NCBI RefSeq assembly: GCF_003675385.1
Contig: NZ_RCWZ01000005.1
Location: 806,001 to 870,000, forward strand
Direction: 5' to 3'
DNA: 64,000 bases
DNA from: Mucilaginibacter kameinonensis
GTDB lineage: Bacteria > Bacteroidota > Bacteroidia > Sphingobacteriales > Sphingobacteriaceae
Below, one piece after another: positions 44,572 through 53,177 of the stretch (positions are counted from its first letter, which is position 1; every line of letters begins with the position of its first letter). Both the position numbers and the translations under genes were made by a program. The notes below the pieces were generated by a model. It saw only the letters and a list, made by a program, of their open reading frames with translations. It was not told where the DNA came from and made no database searches.

Positions 44572-44643
44572 TGTCACCCTGAGCCTGTCGAAGGGTCGCG
44601 CGCAGAGGCCCCACCACCATGCTTCGAGAACCTCAGCATGACA
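44572..44643. repeat. REP-like imperfect palindrome
   Basis: TGTCACCCTGAGCCTGTCG (from 44572) and a right arm CTTCGAGAACCTCAGCATGACA (44622-44643) are imperfectly complementary, about 15 of 21 positions by eye. The CCTGTCGAAGGG-type palindrome is a recurrent intergenic repeat in many bacterial genomes including Bacteroidota. It lies between the convergent hemN and TauE/SafE genes. I see only one copy in this window. Confidence 0.6.
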
Positions 44644-44657
44644 CCCCTTTTTAATTA

Positions 44658-45350
44658 TCACTTGCATACCCCAATACCCGATGATTGCTTTGCAGGGCTC
44701 AAATAAGGAATATTCAAATTTAATCCCCGCAAAATAAACCAGAACCCAAGGCAAACCATCAGATAAGGCATTATCTTGTTGATCCTGCGCCTTATCGCCG
44801 GCCCAACAAAACCTGAGCTAACCGTAGCAGCCAGCATCAGCGGAAAAGTTCCTGTTCCAAACCAAAACATGTAAGCTGCAGCATCTGCAGGCGAAGGACT
44901 GTTAACCGCTCCCACCAGCGCCAGGTAGACAAAGCCACAAGGTAAAAAGCCGTTTAGCAAACCAATAACCAAATGACCGGCTTTATGCTTCAAGGCATAT
45001 TGCAGCAGTTTGTTAACGGGCGATAATATAGCGGGAAACCTACTCATTTGTGATAACCGGCGCAGTTTAAATAAACGAGAGAGCCCGGCCATAATAATAA
45101 GTGCGCCGCTCAGTAAGCTTATCCCCTGCTGCAAACCGTAAAGCCACAATTGTTTACCAACCAAACCAATTAACAATCCTAAAAAGGTATAGGTGATTAT
45201 CCTGCCAATGTTATACAACACTTTATCGGTTACAATAAGCCACCAGCGATTTTGCGAAACGGGGACGGCAAAGGCAAGCGGTCCGCACATACCTATACAA
45301 TGTACGCTGCCAAACAGCCCTATAAAAAACGCTATCTCGTTATTGCTCAT
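44658..45350 (-). CDS. TauE/SafE-family membrane protein of the cbb3 cluster
   Basis: 230 residues with about six membrane helices. It has MCGPLAFAVPV near the start (FGSVHCIGMCGPLAFA), GFLPCGFVYLALVGAV in the middle, and a hydrophobic C-terminal half. This sulfite-exporter-like family regularly sits at the end of cco operons in Bacteroidota and other phyla and is thought to help copper or oxidase assembly. The ATG overlaps the FixH gene stop. It is the last gene of the ccoN operon. Confidence 0.88.
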   Translation of the reverse strand: MSNNEIAFFIGLFGSVHCIGMCGPLAFAVPVSQNRWWLIVTDKVLYNIGRIITYTFLGLLIGLVGKQLWLYGLQQGISLLSGALIIMAGLSRLFKLRRLSQMSRFPAILSPVNKLLQYALKHKAGHLVIGLLNGFLPCGFVYLALVGAVNSPSPADAAAYMFWFGTGTFPLMLAATVSSGFVGPAIRRRINKIMPYLMVCLGFWFILRGLNLNIPYLSPAKQSSGIGVCK

Positions 45351-45772
45351 TTTTTAATATATACCTCCTTATGATACAAGTATGATTTTTTACCGCTTTC
45401 CCATTCAAATGTTAATTGCCACGGGCCTTTGGCAATGTCTTTTAGCTCAATTTCAAACAGTTTATCGTTCTTGCTATCAAGCTCAAACGATCTGTCCAAA
45501 GCTTTATCAGATGGTCGCATAAAACTTACCTTTCCGGTTATAGGTTCGCTAAAAGTTATCATAAGCCGGTCGGCACTTTGAGAGATTGCCGGTTCAGCAT
45601 GATCTTTACTTACTTGCTCTTCGCGGTCATGATCTTTATTGAAACTCAATCCTTTTTCATAGTACTGATGATCATAGTCATCAACCGGTGCGTTGAACAT
45701 ATAGATACACATACTTAGGATAAACAGCATAAATGCCGCCATCCCCGCTATAATTCCTTTTCCCCAATTCAT
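45347..45772 (-). CDS. ccoH: FixH/CcoH-family cbb3 assembly protein
   Basis: 141 residues. One membrane helix (about 5-27, GIIAGMAAFMLFILSMCIYMFN) is followed by the periplasmic FixH domain (DYDHQYYEKGLSFNKDHDREEQ, then GPWQLTFEWESGKKSYLYHKEVYIKK). The family is needed for stable cbb3 oxidase assembly. It overlaps the TauE/SafE gene by four bases and follows ccoG after four bases, consistent with a single operon. Confidence 0.9.
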   Translation of the reverse strand: MNWGKGIIAGMAAFMLFILSMCIYMFNAPVDDYDHQYYEKGLSFNKDHDREEQVSKDHAEPAISQSADRLMITFSEPITGKVSFMRPSDKALDRSFELDSKNDKLFEIELKDIAKGPWQLTFEWESGKKSYLYHKEVYIKK

Positions 45773-45776
45773 TTAC

Positions 45777-47150
45777 TTAATCATTTACTGGTCCTATAAA
45801 ATTGGTGCTCACTGTTTGGATAACCCGCTTATCGGCCACCAGCTGTAACCGGATCTTTGTTTTGGCGGTATGGATATGTGTTGCAGGCAGCATAACAAAA
45901 AACACTGTCTTCTCCGTTCCGCCCCGGGTTACCACAGCGGGCGATTGGATATATTTTATTTTGATAGAAGGGTCATCGGCTACGATAGTTATGCGCTTGT
46001 TTTTATCGGTTTTATTGATGATCTCGGCATTATAAATATTGCTGATATACCCGCCGGGCTGTTGTTGATAGAGCATACCCGCACTTCGCATAACCGTAAT
46101 GTCCATATCGCTGCGGCTAAAAATAAAATAGCTTAATACGCCAACCAGAACAGTGATCACAGCAGTATAAGCCATCATCCTGCCGGTAAAAGTTGGCTTC
46201 TCTTTAAGCCTGATCATATTTTCAGAAAAATACCCTATCAGGTTGCGGGGCTTACCTATTTTATCCATCACCTGATCGCAGGCGTCAATGCAGGCGGTGC
46301 AGTTAATACATTCTATTTGTGTTCCTTTACGGATATCGATCCCGGTAGGACAAACCGCCACACACAAACTACAATCAACACAATCGCCTTTCAAATTAAA
46401 AGGATCGGCAAGCTTGCTTAATTTCCCCCGAGGTTCGCCGCGTACATCATCATAAGCCACAACAAGCGTATGCTGATCTATCAAAACACTCTGCAGCCTG
46501 CCGTAAGGGCATATCAATGTACAAACCAGTTCACGCACCTGGCTATAAACCAGGTAAAATACCAAGGTAAACACCCAGATACTGGCAAAACCTACCCAAT
46601 GCAGCGTAATCGGTTCAATTATAATCCGGATCAAATTTTCGCTACCGATGATATAAGCCAAAAAAGTATTGGCTATCAGGAATGATACCAGTATAAACAA
46701 AGCATGTTTGAGCGTTTTCTTCGTGATCTTTTCCTTAGTCCAGGGGCCGGCATCCAGTTTTTTACGTTTATTGGCGTCGCCCTCAATCATGATCTCAATT
46801 TTACGAAAAACCATCTCCATGAAAATGGTTTGCGGACAAATCCAACCGCAAAATATCCTACCAAAAGCTATGGTAAACACCACAATGCAAACCAGGAAAA
46901 CCAACGAAGCCAGCGCGAACAGAAAAATATCCTGCGGCCAAAATACCTGGCCCAACAACACAAAATGCCGGTTCATAAAATCAAGCAGCAACAATGGTTG
47001 CCCGTCGATGCGTAAAAATGGGCCGCTGAAAAAGAAGATGAGATAAAAATAACTCAGCCAGCTTCTCCATTTGTAAAACCTGCCCTTACGCACCAACGGG
47101 TACATCCATTGCCGCTTTTTGCTTTCCTTACCCTCCAGTAATCCTTCCAT
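45777..47150 (-). CDS. ccoG: cbb3 oxidase accessory ferredoxin-type protein CcoG
   Basis: 457 residues. Several membrane helices precede and follow two 4Fe-4S motifs (CVDCSLCVAVCPTGIDI and CINCTACIDACDQVMD). The early GRIFCGWICPQTIFMEMVFRKIE and VCTLICPYGRLQSVL are standard CcoG segments. The C-terminal Ig-like domain (about 350-455) is also typical. CcoG reduces copper for oxidase assembly. It lies between ccoP and ccoH in the operon. Confidence 0.95.
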   Translation of the reverse strand: MEGLLEGKESKKRQWMYPLVRKGRFYKWRSWLSYFYLIFFFSGPFLRIDGQPLLLLDFMNRHFVLLGQVFWPQDIFLFALASLVFLVCIVVFTIAFGRIFCGWICPQTIFMEMVFRKIEIMIEGDANKRKKLDAGPWTKEKITKKTLKHALFILVSFLIANTFLAYIIGSENLIRIIIEPITLHWVGFASIWVFTLVFYLVYSQVRELVCTLICPYGRLQSVLIDQHTLVVAYDDVRGEPRGKLSKLADPFNLKGDCVDCSLCVAVCPTGIDIRKGTQIECINCTACIDACDQVMDKIGKPRNLIGYFSENMIRLKEKPTFTGRMMAYTAVITVLVGVLSYFIFSRSDMDITVMRSAGMLYQQQPGGYISNIYNAEIINKTDKNKRITIVADDPSIKIKYIQSPAVVTRGGTEKTVFFVMLPATHIHTAKTKIRLQLVADKRVIQTVSTNFIGPVND

Positions 47151-47171
47151 TATTTTAATAATAATATTGCG

Positions 47172-48071
47172 CTATGCTTTTTTTGTTGCTTTAGCATCGT
47201 CGTCACTTTCCTTTTCGCCCTGGGCCTCTTTAGCACCCGCGGGGTTAGTACCGTGTAATGATTTGATGTAATTTGCCACATCCGAGATCTGTTTAGGCGA
47301 TAATTGCTTCTCCCAGGTTGGCATACCCTTAGCCTGTACACCGTATTTAATGGTTTTAAATACATCATTGATCTTGCCGCCATGCAGCCAGTACTCATCA
47401 GTAAGGTTAGGGCCAACAACTCCCTGCGCATGATCGCCGTGGCAAGGCACACAATTTTGCTTAAATATCACCTGTCCGGCGGCCACTACTCCCGGTTCAG
47501 CATCTAACTTCACGGTATTTTCATCGACACGATTGGCGGCTTTACTCAAGTAAGCTTTCTTGGCGATATCCGCCTGTGCCATTTCGGTGCTATACTCTTC
47601 GTATTGCAGCTGCCCGAAATGAAAAACGTGATAGTTAAGTATGTATCCAACTGCGAAAATGATAGTGGCATAAAATAGGTATGAGAACCAGGCAGGTATC
47701 GGGTTATCCAATTCCTGGATGCCATCGTAATCATGCGCAATAAGTAGTTCTTTCTCTTCGGCGAGTGGCCTAAGCGAAAGCAGCTTGTTCCAAACCTCAG
47801 CTTTTGGTTTCTTGACCTTTTTAGCCGGAGCCAATTCAGCAGCTATCTGCTCTTCAGTATACCCCTGCGATTTAAGGACTACCCTTGCAAGCACCTTAAA
47901 GGTTTTGAGCAATACCAGCATGGCTACAACAAATAGTAACAGCATACCAACTATGATCCAGTAAGCTATCTCATTCTGCAGATCGTCGGGGATCAGATTA
48001 TCGGCAAACGCCATACCGGGTTGCATCAATAACATAAACGGTATTAGAAATAATATGCGGTAATGTTTCAT
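47172..48071 (-). CDS. ccoP: cbb3-type cytochrome c oxidase subunit III, single haem c
   Basis: 299 residues. An exported or membrane N-terminus (about 1-25) is followed by a membrane helix (about 34-58) and a second (about 128-150). The C-terminal haem c domain holds the CxxCH motif NCVPCHGDHAQG and a later Met ligand region KGMPTWEKQLS. Only one haem motif is present, where proteobacterial CcoP usually has two. The start overlaps the ccoQ stop as ATGA. Confidence 0.93.
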   Translation of the reverse strand: MKHYRILFLIPFMLLMQPGMAFADNLIPDDLQNEIAYWIIVGMLLLFVVAMLVLLKTFKVLARVVLKSQGYTEEQIAAELAPAKKVKKPKAEVWNKLLSLRPLAEEKELLIAHDYDGIQELDNPIPAWFSYLFYATIIFAVGYILNYHVFHFGQLQYEEYSTEMAQADIAKKAYLSKAANRVDENTVKLDAEPGVVAAGQVIFKQNCVPCHGDHAQGVVGPNLTDEYWLHGGKINDVFKTIKYGVQAKGMPTWEKQLSPKQISDVANYIKSLHGTNPAGAKEAQGEKESDDDAKATKKA

Positions 48072-48259
48072 AACTGATAAGGATTAAATGATTCACCAAT
48101 GCCATCTTCCAACGGCAAATCGCTCATGTGGTCGATATGTTGTTTCCTGAGGCGGATGAGCAACACAGATACAACAATAAAAAACACCAGGAATATGGCT
48201 AATGAAAACAGCAGGTACACCTGGGTACCGTTAACGCTTTCTGTAAATTGTTTAAACAT
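48068..48259 (-). CDS. ccoQ: cbb3-type oxidase small subunit IV
   Basis: 63 residues with one membrane helix (about 13-37, VYLLFSLAIFLVFFIVVSVLLI) and an acidic C-terminal tail (DLPLEDGIGES). Size, position between ccoN/O and ccoP, and the seven-base gap from ccoN/O support CcoQ. The sequence itself is too short for certain family assignment. Confidence 0.85.
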   Translation of the reverse strand: MFKQFTESVNGTQVYLLFSLAIFLVFFIVVSVLLIRLRKQHIDHMSDLPLEDGIGESFNPYQL

Positions 48260-48266
48260 GGCTATT

Positions 48267-50393
48267 TTATTTATTGGCTGTTTTGTTGGCTTTGATATCT
48301 GTTCCCAGACGTTGCAAGTATGCTATGATCGCAATCACCTCCTTATCATTCTTGATTTTGATGTGATCGGTATAAAGGTTTGCCGCAATTTCTTTGGCCT
48401 GTTTATCTAAATCACTGTTGGCTATCCTTTCATAACCCGGCGCATATGGTACGCCCAGTTTACGCATCGCGTTTATTTTAGCTATGGTAGTAGTAGTATC
48501 AAGTGTTTGGGTTAAAAGCCAGTCATAATTTGGCATGATACTGCCTGGCGACATCAGGCGCGGATCCATCAGATGGTTATAATGCCATGCGTTGCCATAC
48601 TTCCCTCCTTCGCGGGCCAGATCGGGGCCGGTACGTTTTGATCCCCATAAAAACGGGTGGTCATATACAAACTCGCCAGCCTTGCTGTACTCGCCATATC
48701 GCTCCGTTTCAGACCGGAAAGGCCTTACTGTTTGAGAATGACAATTTGAACAACCTTCCCTGATGTAAAGATCCCTGCCTTGCAACTCAAGCGGTGTGTA
48801 AGGTTTAACAGCGGCTATGGTTGGGATATTTGATGAAATGGTAAGCGTTGGCATCAGCTCAACAAACGTACCTATCAATATCACTATCAAAGCGGCTATC
48901 ATGAGCTGAATAGGCTTGCGCTCGAGCGTACGGTGCCATGTGCCATCTTTAGCGGCTTTTGGCAATGGTGCCAAAGCCATCGCCTGCGCGGCCTCGTTAG
49001 CCACCAGTTTGCCCTGCATTGCTGTACGTACAAGGTTGTACGCCATTACAATTACACCAAGCAAATAAAATCCGCCGCCTACAGAGCGCATTACGTGCAT
49101 TGGGATAATGCGCAAGGTGCTTTCCAGAAAGTTTGGATATTTCAGAATACCTTCGGGTGTAAATTCTTTAAGCATTAAGCCTTGTGTAAAGCCAGCCCAA
49201 TACATCGGCACCGCATAAAATAAGATGCCCAAAGTGCCTATCCAAAAATGGAACGAAGCCATTTTTTTGGAGTAGAGCTGAGTTTTGTAAATGCGTGGTA
49301 TCAACCAGTAAAGTATAGCGAAGGTTAAGAAACCGTTCCAGCCCAAAGCGCCAACGTGCACGTGGGCAATAATCCAATCGGTAAAGTGACCAATGGCGTT
49401 AACTTGCTTTAACGAAAGCATGGGGCCTTCAAAAGTTGCCATACCGTAAGCGGTAAGACCAACCACCATAAACTTAAGGATAACATCATCACGAACTTTA
49501 TCCCAGGCGCCGCGCAGCGTAAGCAAACCATTGATCATACCTCCCCAGCTTGGTGCTATCAGCATAATGGAAAATGCTATACCTAAAGATTGCGCCCAGC
49601 CAGGCAAGGTAGTATATAACAGGTGGTGAGGCCCGGCCCAGATGTAAATGAATATCAGCGCCCAAAAGTGCAGGATACTAAGCTTGTATGAATAGATTGG
49701 CCTGTTAGCCATTTTGGGCAAGAAGTAGTACATCATACCCAAATAAGGCGTTGTAAGGAAAAACGCTACCGCATTGTGGCCATACCACCACTGCACAAGG
49801 GCATCCTGCACACCGGCGTAAACCATATAGCTTTTAAAGGCAGATACCGGCAGCTCAAATGAGTTTACAATATGTAATACTGCAATAGTAACAAAGGTGG
49901 CTATGTAAAACCAGATGGCTACATACAAATGCCTTTCCCTGCGTTTAAATATGGTGCCAAACATATTAATACCAAATACCACCCAAATCACTGTAATGGC
50001 AATATCAATAGGCCATTCAAGCTCGGCATATTCATGAGATGTGGTCAACCCAAGCGGTAATGTAATAACGGCCGAAACAATAATAAGCTGCCAGCCCCAG
50101 AAATGGATATTGCTCAGTAAATCGCTGAACATCCTGGCCTTAAGTAAACGTTGCAGTGAATAATAAACGCCCATAAAAATGGCATTACCCACAAAGGCAA
50201 ATATCACGGCATTGGTGTGTAGCGGCCGGATACGGCCAAAGGTGGTATATTGGTTGCCCATGTTCATCCCCGGGCTATACAGCTGTATAGCAACGATGAG
50301 GCCCACGGTCATCCCAATTATTCCCCAGATCACGGTGGCTATGCCAAAATTCCGCACGATCTTGTTGTCATAGTAAAATTTTTCGGGCTGCAT
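48267..50393 (-). CDS. ccoNO: Fused cbb3-type oxidase subunits I and II (CcoN-CcoO)
   Basis: 708 residues. The first 480 or so form the 12-helix haem-copper catalytic subunit (RPLHTNAVIFAFVGNAIFMG, WYGHNAVAFFLTTPYLGMMYYFLPK, IAHVHVGALGWNGFLTFAILYW). After a membrane helix (about 500-520) comes the CcoO haem c domain with REGCSNCHSQTVRPF and a Met-bearing SPGSIMPNYDWL. The fusion is a known Bacteroidota arrangement. The enzyme is a high-affinity terminal oxidase for low oxygen. Its promoter bears an FNR-like operator that overlaps the ccoS stop codon. Confidence 0.97.
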   Translation of the reverse strand: MQPEKFYYDNKIVRNFGIATVIWGIIGMTVGLIVAIQLYSPGMNMGNQYTTFGRIRPLHTNAVIFAFVGNAIFMGVYYSLQRLLKARMFSDLLSNIHFWGWQLIIVSAVITLPLGLTTSHEYAELEWPIDIAITVIWVVFGINMFGTIFKRRERHLYVAIWFYIATFVTIAVLHIVNSFELPVSAFKSYMVYAGVQDALVQWWYGHNAVAFFLTTPYLGMMYYFLPKMANRPIYSYKLSILHFWALIFIYIWAGPHHLLYTTLPGWAQSLGIAFSIMLIAPSWGGMINGLLTLRGAWDKVRDDVILKFMVVGLTAYGMATFEGPMLSLKQVNAIGHFTDWIIAHVHVGALGWNGFLTFAILYWLIPRIYKTQLYSKKMASFHFWIGTLGILFYAVPMYWAGFTQGLMLKEFTPEGILKYPNFLESTLRIIPMHVMRSVGGGFYLLGVIVMAYNLVRTAMQGKLVANEAAQAMALAPLPKAAKDGTWHRTLERKPIQLMIAALIVILIGTFVELMPTLTISSNIPTIAAVKPYTPLELQGRDLYIREGCSNCHSQTVRPFRSETERYGEYSKAGEFVYDHPFLWGSKRTGPDLAREGGKYGNAWHYNHLMDPRLMSPGSIMPNYDWLLTQTLDTTTTIAKINAMRKLGVPYAPGYERIANSDLDKQAKEIAANLYTDHIKIKNDKEVIAIIAYLQRLGTDIKANKTANK

Positions 50394-50413
50394 AAAGTGT
50401 TTTTATTATGGTG

Positions 50414-50478
50414 TAAAACTATTGCCTTGGTGTAAGCGGCAGAATGATGGAGATTGGCGTAAAAGATGACAGATATCA
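50414..50478 (-). promoter_or_regulatory. ccoN operon promoter with FNR-like operator
   Basis: The operator TGACAGATATCA lies at 50467-50478 (centre 50472.5) and overlaps the stop codon of ccoS. On the minus strand TAGTTTTA runs from 50421 down to 50414. The spacing is exactly 51.5. The start codon is 21 bases further. The ccoN operon can thus be controlled apart from ccoI-ccoS. Confidence 0.82.
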
Positions 50479-50637
50479 CTTTTCGGTATCGGCATCCTCC
50501 GAATCGTCCAACAGGATACGCACAGATGGAGTGTACAAATCTTCGTTTTGTCCGGTTCTTTGAGCCCAGAAAAAAGCAGTCAAAAAAATGAGTGCCAGCA
50601 CCACGCTGCACCCTATCAGAAAATAAATAACGCTCAT
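50476..50637 (-). CDS. ccoS: cbb3 oxidase assembly protein CcoS
   Basis: 53 residues. It begins MSVIYFLIGCSVVLALIFL, a single membrane helix, followed by AFFWAQRTGQNEDLYTPSVRIL and an acidic tail. The FFWA-x-R-x-GQ-x-(D/E)D segment after the helix is the CcoS signature. The ATG at 50637 overlaps the ccoI stop. CcoS is needed for insertion of haem and copper into the oxidase. Small size explains why it can be missed. Confidence 0.9.
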   Translation of the reverse strand: MSVIYFLIGCSVVLALIFLTAFFWAQRTGQNEDLYTPSVRILLDDSEDADTEK

Positions 50638-53024
50638 GATAATTTCCTTTTCTTGGCCGCGAAATGCGTTGCCAGACTGGTGAAAGAAATAATAGTTACC
50701 GTACTTACCGGCATCAGGATTGCCGCAAACAGCGGTGAGAGCTTTCCGGTAATGGCGTAGCTTAAACCAATAAAATTATAGGTAAGGGAAATCAGGAATG
50801 ATGCATGAATGATCCTAACCGTATCTTTTGAAAACTTTAAAAACGCAGGAAGCTTGCCAAATGACCGACCATCCATAATGGCATCGCTTCCGGGCGAAAA
50901 GTTGTTTACGTTATCCGTAACAGCAATACCCAGGTCACTTTGTTTAAGGGCACCCGCGTCATTCAACCCGTCGCCTATCATCATTACTTTAGCACCATGC
51001 TCCTGCAGCTTGCCTGTAAAGTCAAGCTTATCCTGGGGCGACTGGTTAAAAAACAATTTATCGGTAGTTTTAAAAAAACGGATCAATTCAAAACGCTCAT
51101 GATCCTGATCGCCAGACAAAAGGTATAATTCATAATCATTTTCGAGGCCATTAATGTTTTTCAAGCCCTCGCGATATTGATGTGCAAAGGCAAAGTATCC
51201 TTTATAGTTACCATCTACGGCAACATGAACCTTTGTACCGGCCGATGTATTCCTGCTATACCCTGAAACATGCTGTTCGCTGCCAATACGTACCTGATAC
51301 CCATTAACAGAGGCGGTAATACCCCGGCCCGCAGCTTCAGAAAGGTCAGTTACGTTCAAACGCTTGTGAGTTCCCAGGTACCGGCATATCATCCTGCTAA
51401 GCGGGTGATTGGAGTGCATACAAACGTTGTAAACCAATTCGCGCTCTTCGTCACTTAACTGGGCATTTAACCGGATATTATCATTATCACTTGTAGTTAT
51501 GGTACCCGTTTTATCCATAACAATGGTATCGATAGCCGCGAGCTGTTCAACAACAGCAGTATTCTTCAGGTAAAAAAGGTTCCGGTCGAAAATGCTAAGC
51601 GCTGCCGACATGGTGAATGGCGTACTCAAAGCCAGCGCACACGGGCAGGCCACTATAAGCACTGCTGTGAAAGCGGCAATCCCGCGGTTTATATCTGTTG
51701 GCAACCAAAACAGCAAAGAAGATATAGCAATAACCAATAAAACAACAGTAAAATACTTGCTCACCTTTTGGTTAAAGGTTTGCATACGGTTATCTTGTTT
51801 ATGGTTAAAAGCTTCGTTGTTCCAGAGTTGGGTAAGGTAGCTTTGCGATACGGGTTTTATAACTTCAAGTTCAATGGCTTCTCCTGTTTGGCGGCCGCCC
51901 GCGTAAATGATCTCGCCCCAGGTTTTGTTTATTGGTACGGACTCGCCGGTAACAAAGCTAAAATCAATCAGCGCGTGCCCTTTCAATAATATAGCATCAG
52001 CCGGGATGATCTCATTATTGCGGATCAATATCCTGTGCCCCGTGTGCAGATCGGCAAGCGGAACAGGTTTCTCCTTTTCATCAACAATGGTGTTTACCGC
52101 TACAGGAAAAAATGAACGGTAATCGCGCTCAAAGGATATATGGTGATAGGTTTTCTTTTGCACAAACTTACCTACCAGCAAAAAAAACACAAGCCCGCAA
52201 AGCGTATCGGCAAAGCCCGCCCCAGTATGGGTGGCAACTTCAAAAAAAGTGCGGATAAAAAGCACAGCAATTCCCAGCGCCAACGGAAAATCAATATTTA
52301 ACGATTTACGACGAAGATTTTGCCAGGCAGAAACAAAGTATTCTCGGCCGCTGTAAAAAACCACCGGCAAACTGAATAACACATTTAACCAGCCAAAAAA
52401 CAGCCTGAACGAATGTTCATACGCCGATATGCCAAAGTATTCGGGAAAACTCAGCAACATTACATTACCAAAGCAAAACCCTGCCACGGCTATTTTTTGT
52501 ACCAGCTGATCTTTAGTAGCGGCACTTTGTTCTTTAATAACATCCTGCAAGCTGATCAATGGTTCATACCCTATATCATATAATAACTCAACCAATTGCT
52601 GCAGGCTTATGCGGTGATGATCAAAGCGGATATTAAGCTGTTTCTTCAAAAAATCTACACGGCAATAATGCACCGCGGGATTAATTTTATGGAGCTTTTC
52701 CAACAACCATAAACACGAACTGCAATGGATATGCGGTATATAAAACGTGACCATAGTAACCTGGTCATCGGTATAATCAATAAGCTGACTTACTATAGCC
52801 GGTTCTGACAGGTAATCAAAACGCCTGTCAGTACGGGCACGTGTAGCGCCGGGATGGTCATTGTAAGTATAATAATTGCAAAGCTGGCTTTCTGATAACA
52901 GCTGATAAACGCTTTTACAGCCGTGGCAGCAAAAATGCTTATCATCCAAGGTATAAGCTTCGGTTAAACAATCATCACCGCAATGGTAACAGCTTATTTT
53001 TTCAATAGTAGGGTTTCCTGTCAT
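50634..53024 (-). CDS. ccoI: Copper-translocating P-type ATPase for cbb3 oxidase
   Basis: 796 residues from ATG 53024; the frame extends upstream through the divergent promoter. The N-terminus has Cys-rich metal-binding segments (SCYHCGDDC, FCCHGCKSVYQLL) and an HMA domain (HIHCSSCLWLLEKL). P-type motifs are TGES, VACPCALAL with the copper-type CPC, DKTGTITTSDN and GDGLNDAGALKQSD. It exports copper to the periplasm for the oxidase. It is co-transcribed with ccoS and divergent from the 596-residue unknown gene, sharing one FNR-like operator. Confidence 0.95.
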   Translation of the reverse strand: MTGNPTIEKISCYHCGDDCLTEAYTLDDKHFCCHGCKSVYQLLSESQLCNYYTYNDHPGATRARTDRRFDYLSEPAIVSQLIDYTDDQVTMVTFYIPHIHCSSCLWLLEKLHKINPAVHYCRVDFLKKQLNIRFDHHRISLQQLVELLYDIGYEPLISLQDVIKEQSAATKDQLVQKIAVAGFCFGNVMLLSFPEYFGISAYEHSFRLFFGWLNVLFSLPVVFYSGREYFVSAWQNLRRKSLNIDFPLALGIAVLFIRTFFEVATHTGAGFADTLCGLVFFLLVGKFVQKKTYHHISFERDYRSFFPVAVNTIVDEKEKPVPLADLHTGHRILIRNNEIIPADAILLKGHALIDFSFVTGESVPINKTWGEIIYAGGRQTGEAIELEVIKPVSQSYLTQLWNNEAFNHKQDNRMQTFNQKVSKYFTVVLLVIAISSLLFWLPTDINRGIAAFTAVLIVACPCALALSTPFTMSAALSIFDRNLFYLKNTAVVEQLAAIDTIVMDKTGTITTSDNDNIRLNAQLSDEERELVYNVCMHSNHPLSRMICRYLGTHKRLNVTDLSEAAGRGITASVNGYQVRIGSEQHVSGYSRNTSAGTKVHVAVDGNYKGYFAFAHQYREGLKNINGLENDYELYLLSGDQDHERFELIRFFKTTDKLFFNQSPQDKLDFTGKLQEHGAKVMMIGDGLNDAGALKQSDLGIAVTDNVNNFSPGSDAIMDGRSFGKLPAFLKFSKDTVRIIHASFLISLTYNFIGLSYAITGKLSPLFAAILMPVSTVTIISFTSLATHFAAKKRKLS

Positions 53025-53044
53025 GCTTGATATGCTTTCGGGCT

Positions 53045-53109
53045 CAAAACTGCTCCATAAACGCCGTATAAATAATGATGAGCAATTGCCTAAAAAGTGA
53101 TATCCGTCA
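53045..53109 (-). promoter_or_regulatory. ccoI-ccoS promoter with shared FNR-like operator
   Basis: The operator TGATATCCGTCA is at 53098-53109 (centre 53103.5). The minus strand reads CAGTTTTG from 53052 to 53045, one mismatch from TAnnTTTG, at 51.5 spacing. The start codon is 21 bases further, as at ccoN. The same operator is also placed for the plus-strand gene. Confidence 0.78.
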
Positions 53110-53140
53110 GTTTTTGAGCATTGAACCCTGCATAGTTTTG
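53098..53140 (+). promoter_or_regulatory. Promoter of the 596-residue unknown gene with the shared FNR-like operator
   Basis: The same operator (centre 53103.5) stands 29.5 bases before a perfect TAGTTTTG at 53133-53140. The start codon is 38 bases after the element. One operator can therefore act at the distal position for ccoI and the proximal position for this gene. Confidence 0.78.
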
Positions 53141-53177
53141 GCACCGGAACTAATGTTCCATCAAAACAAAAATCTGC

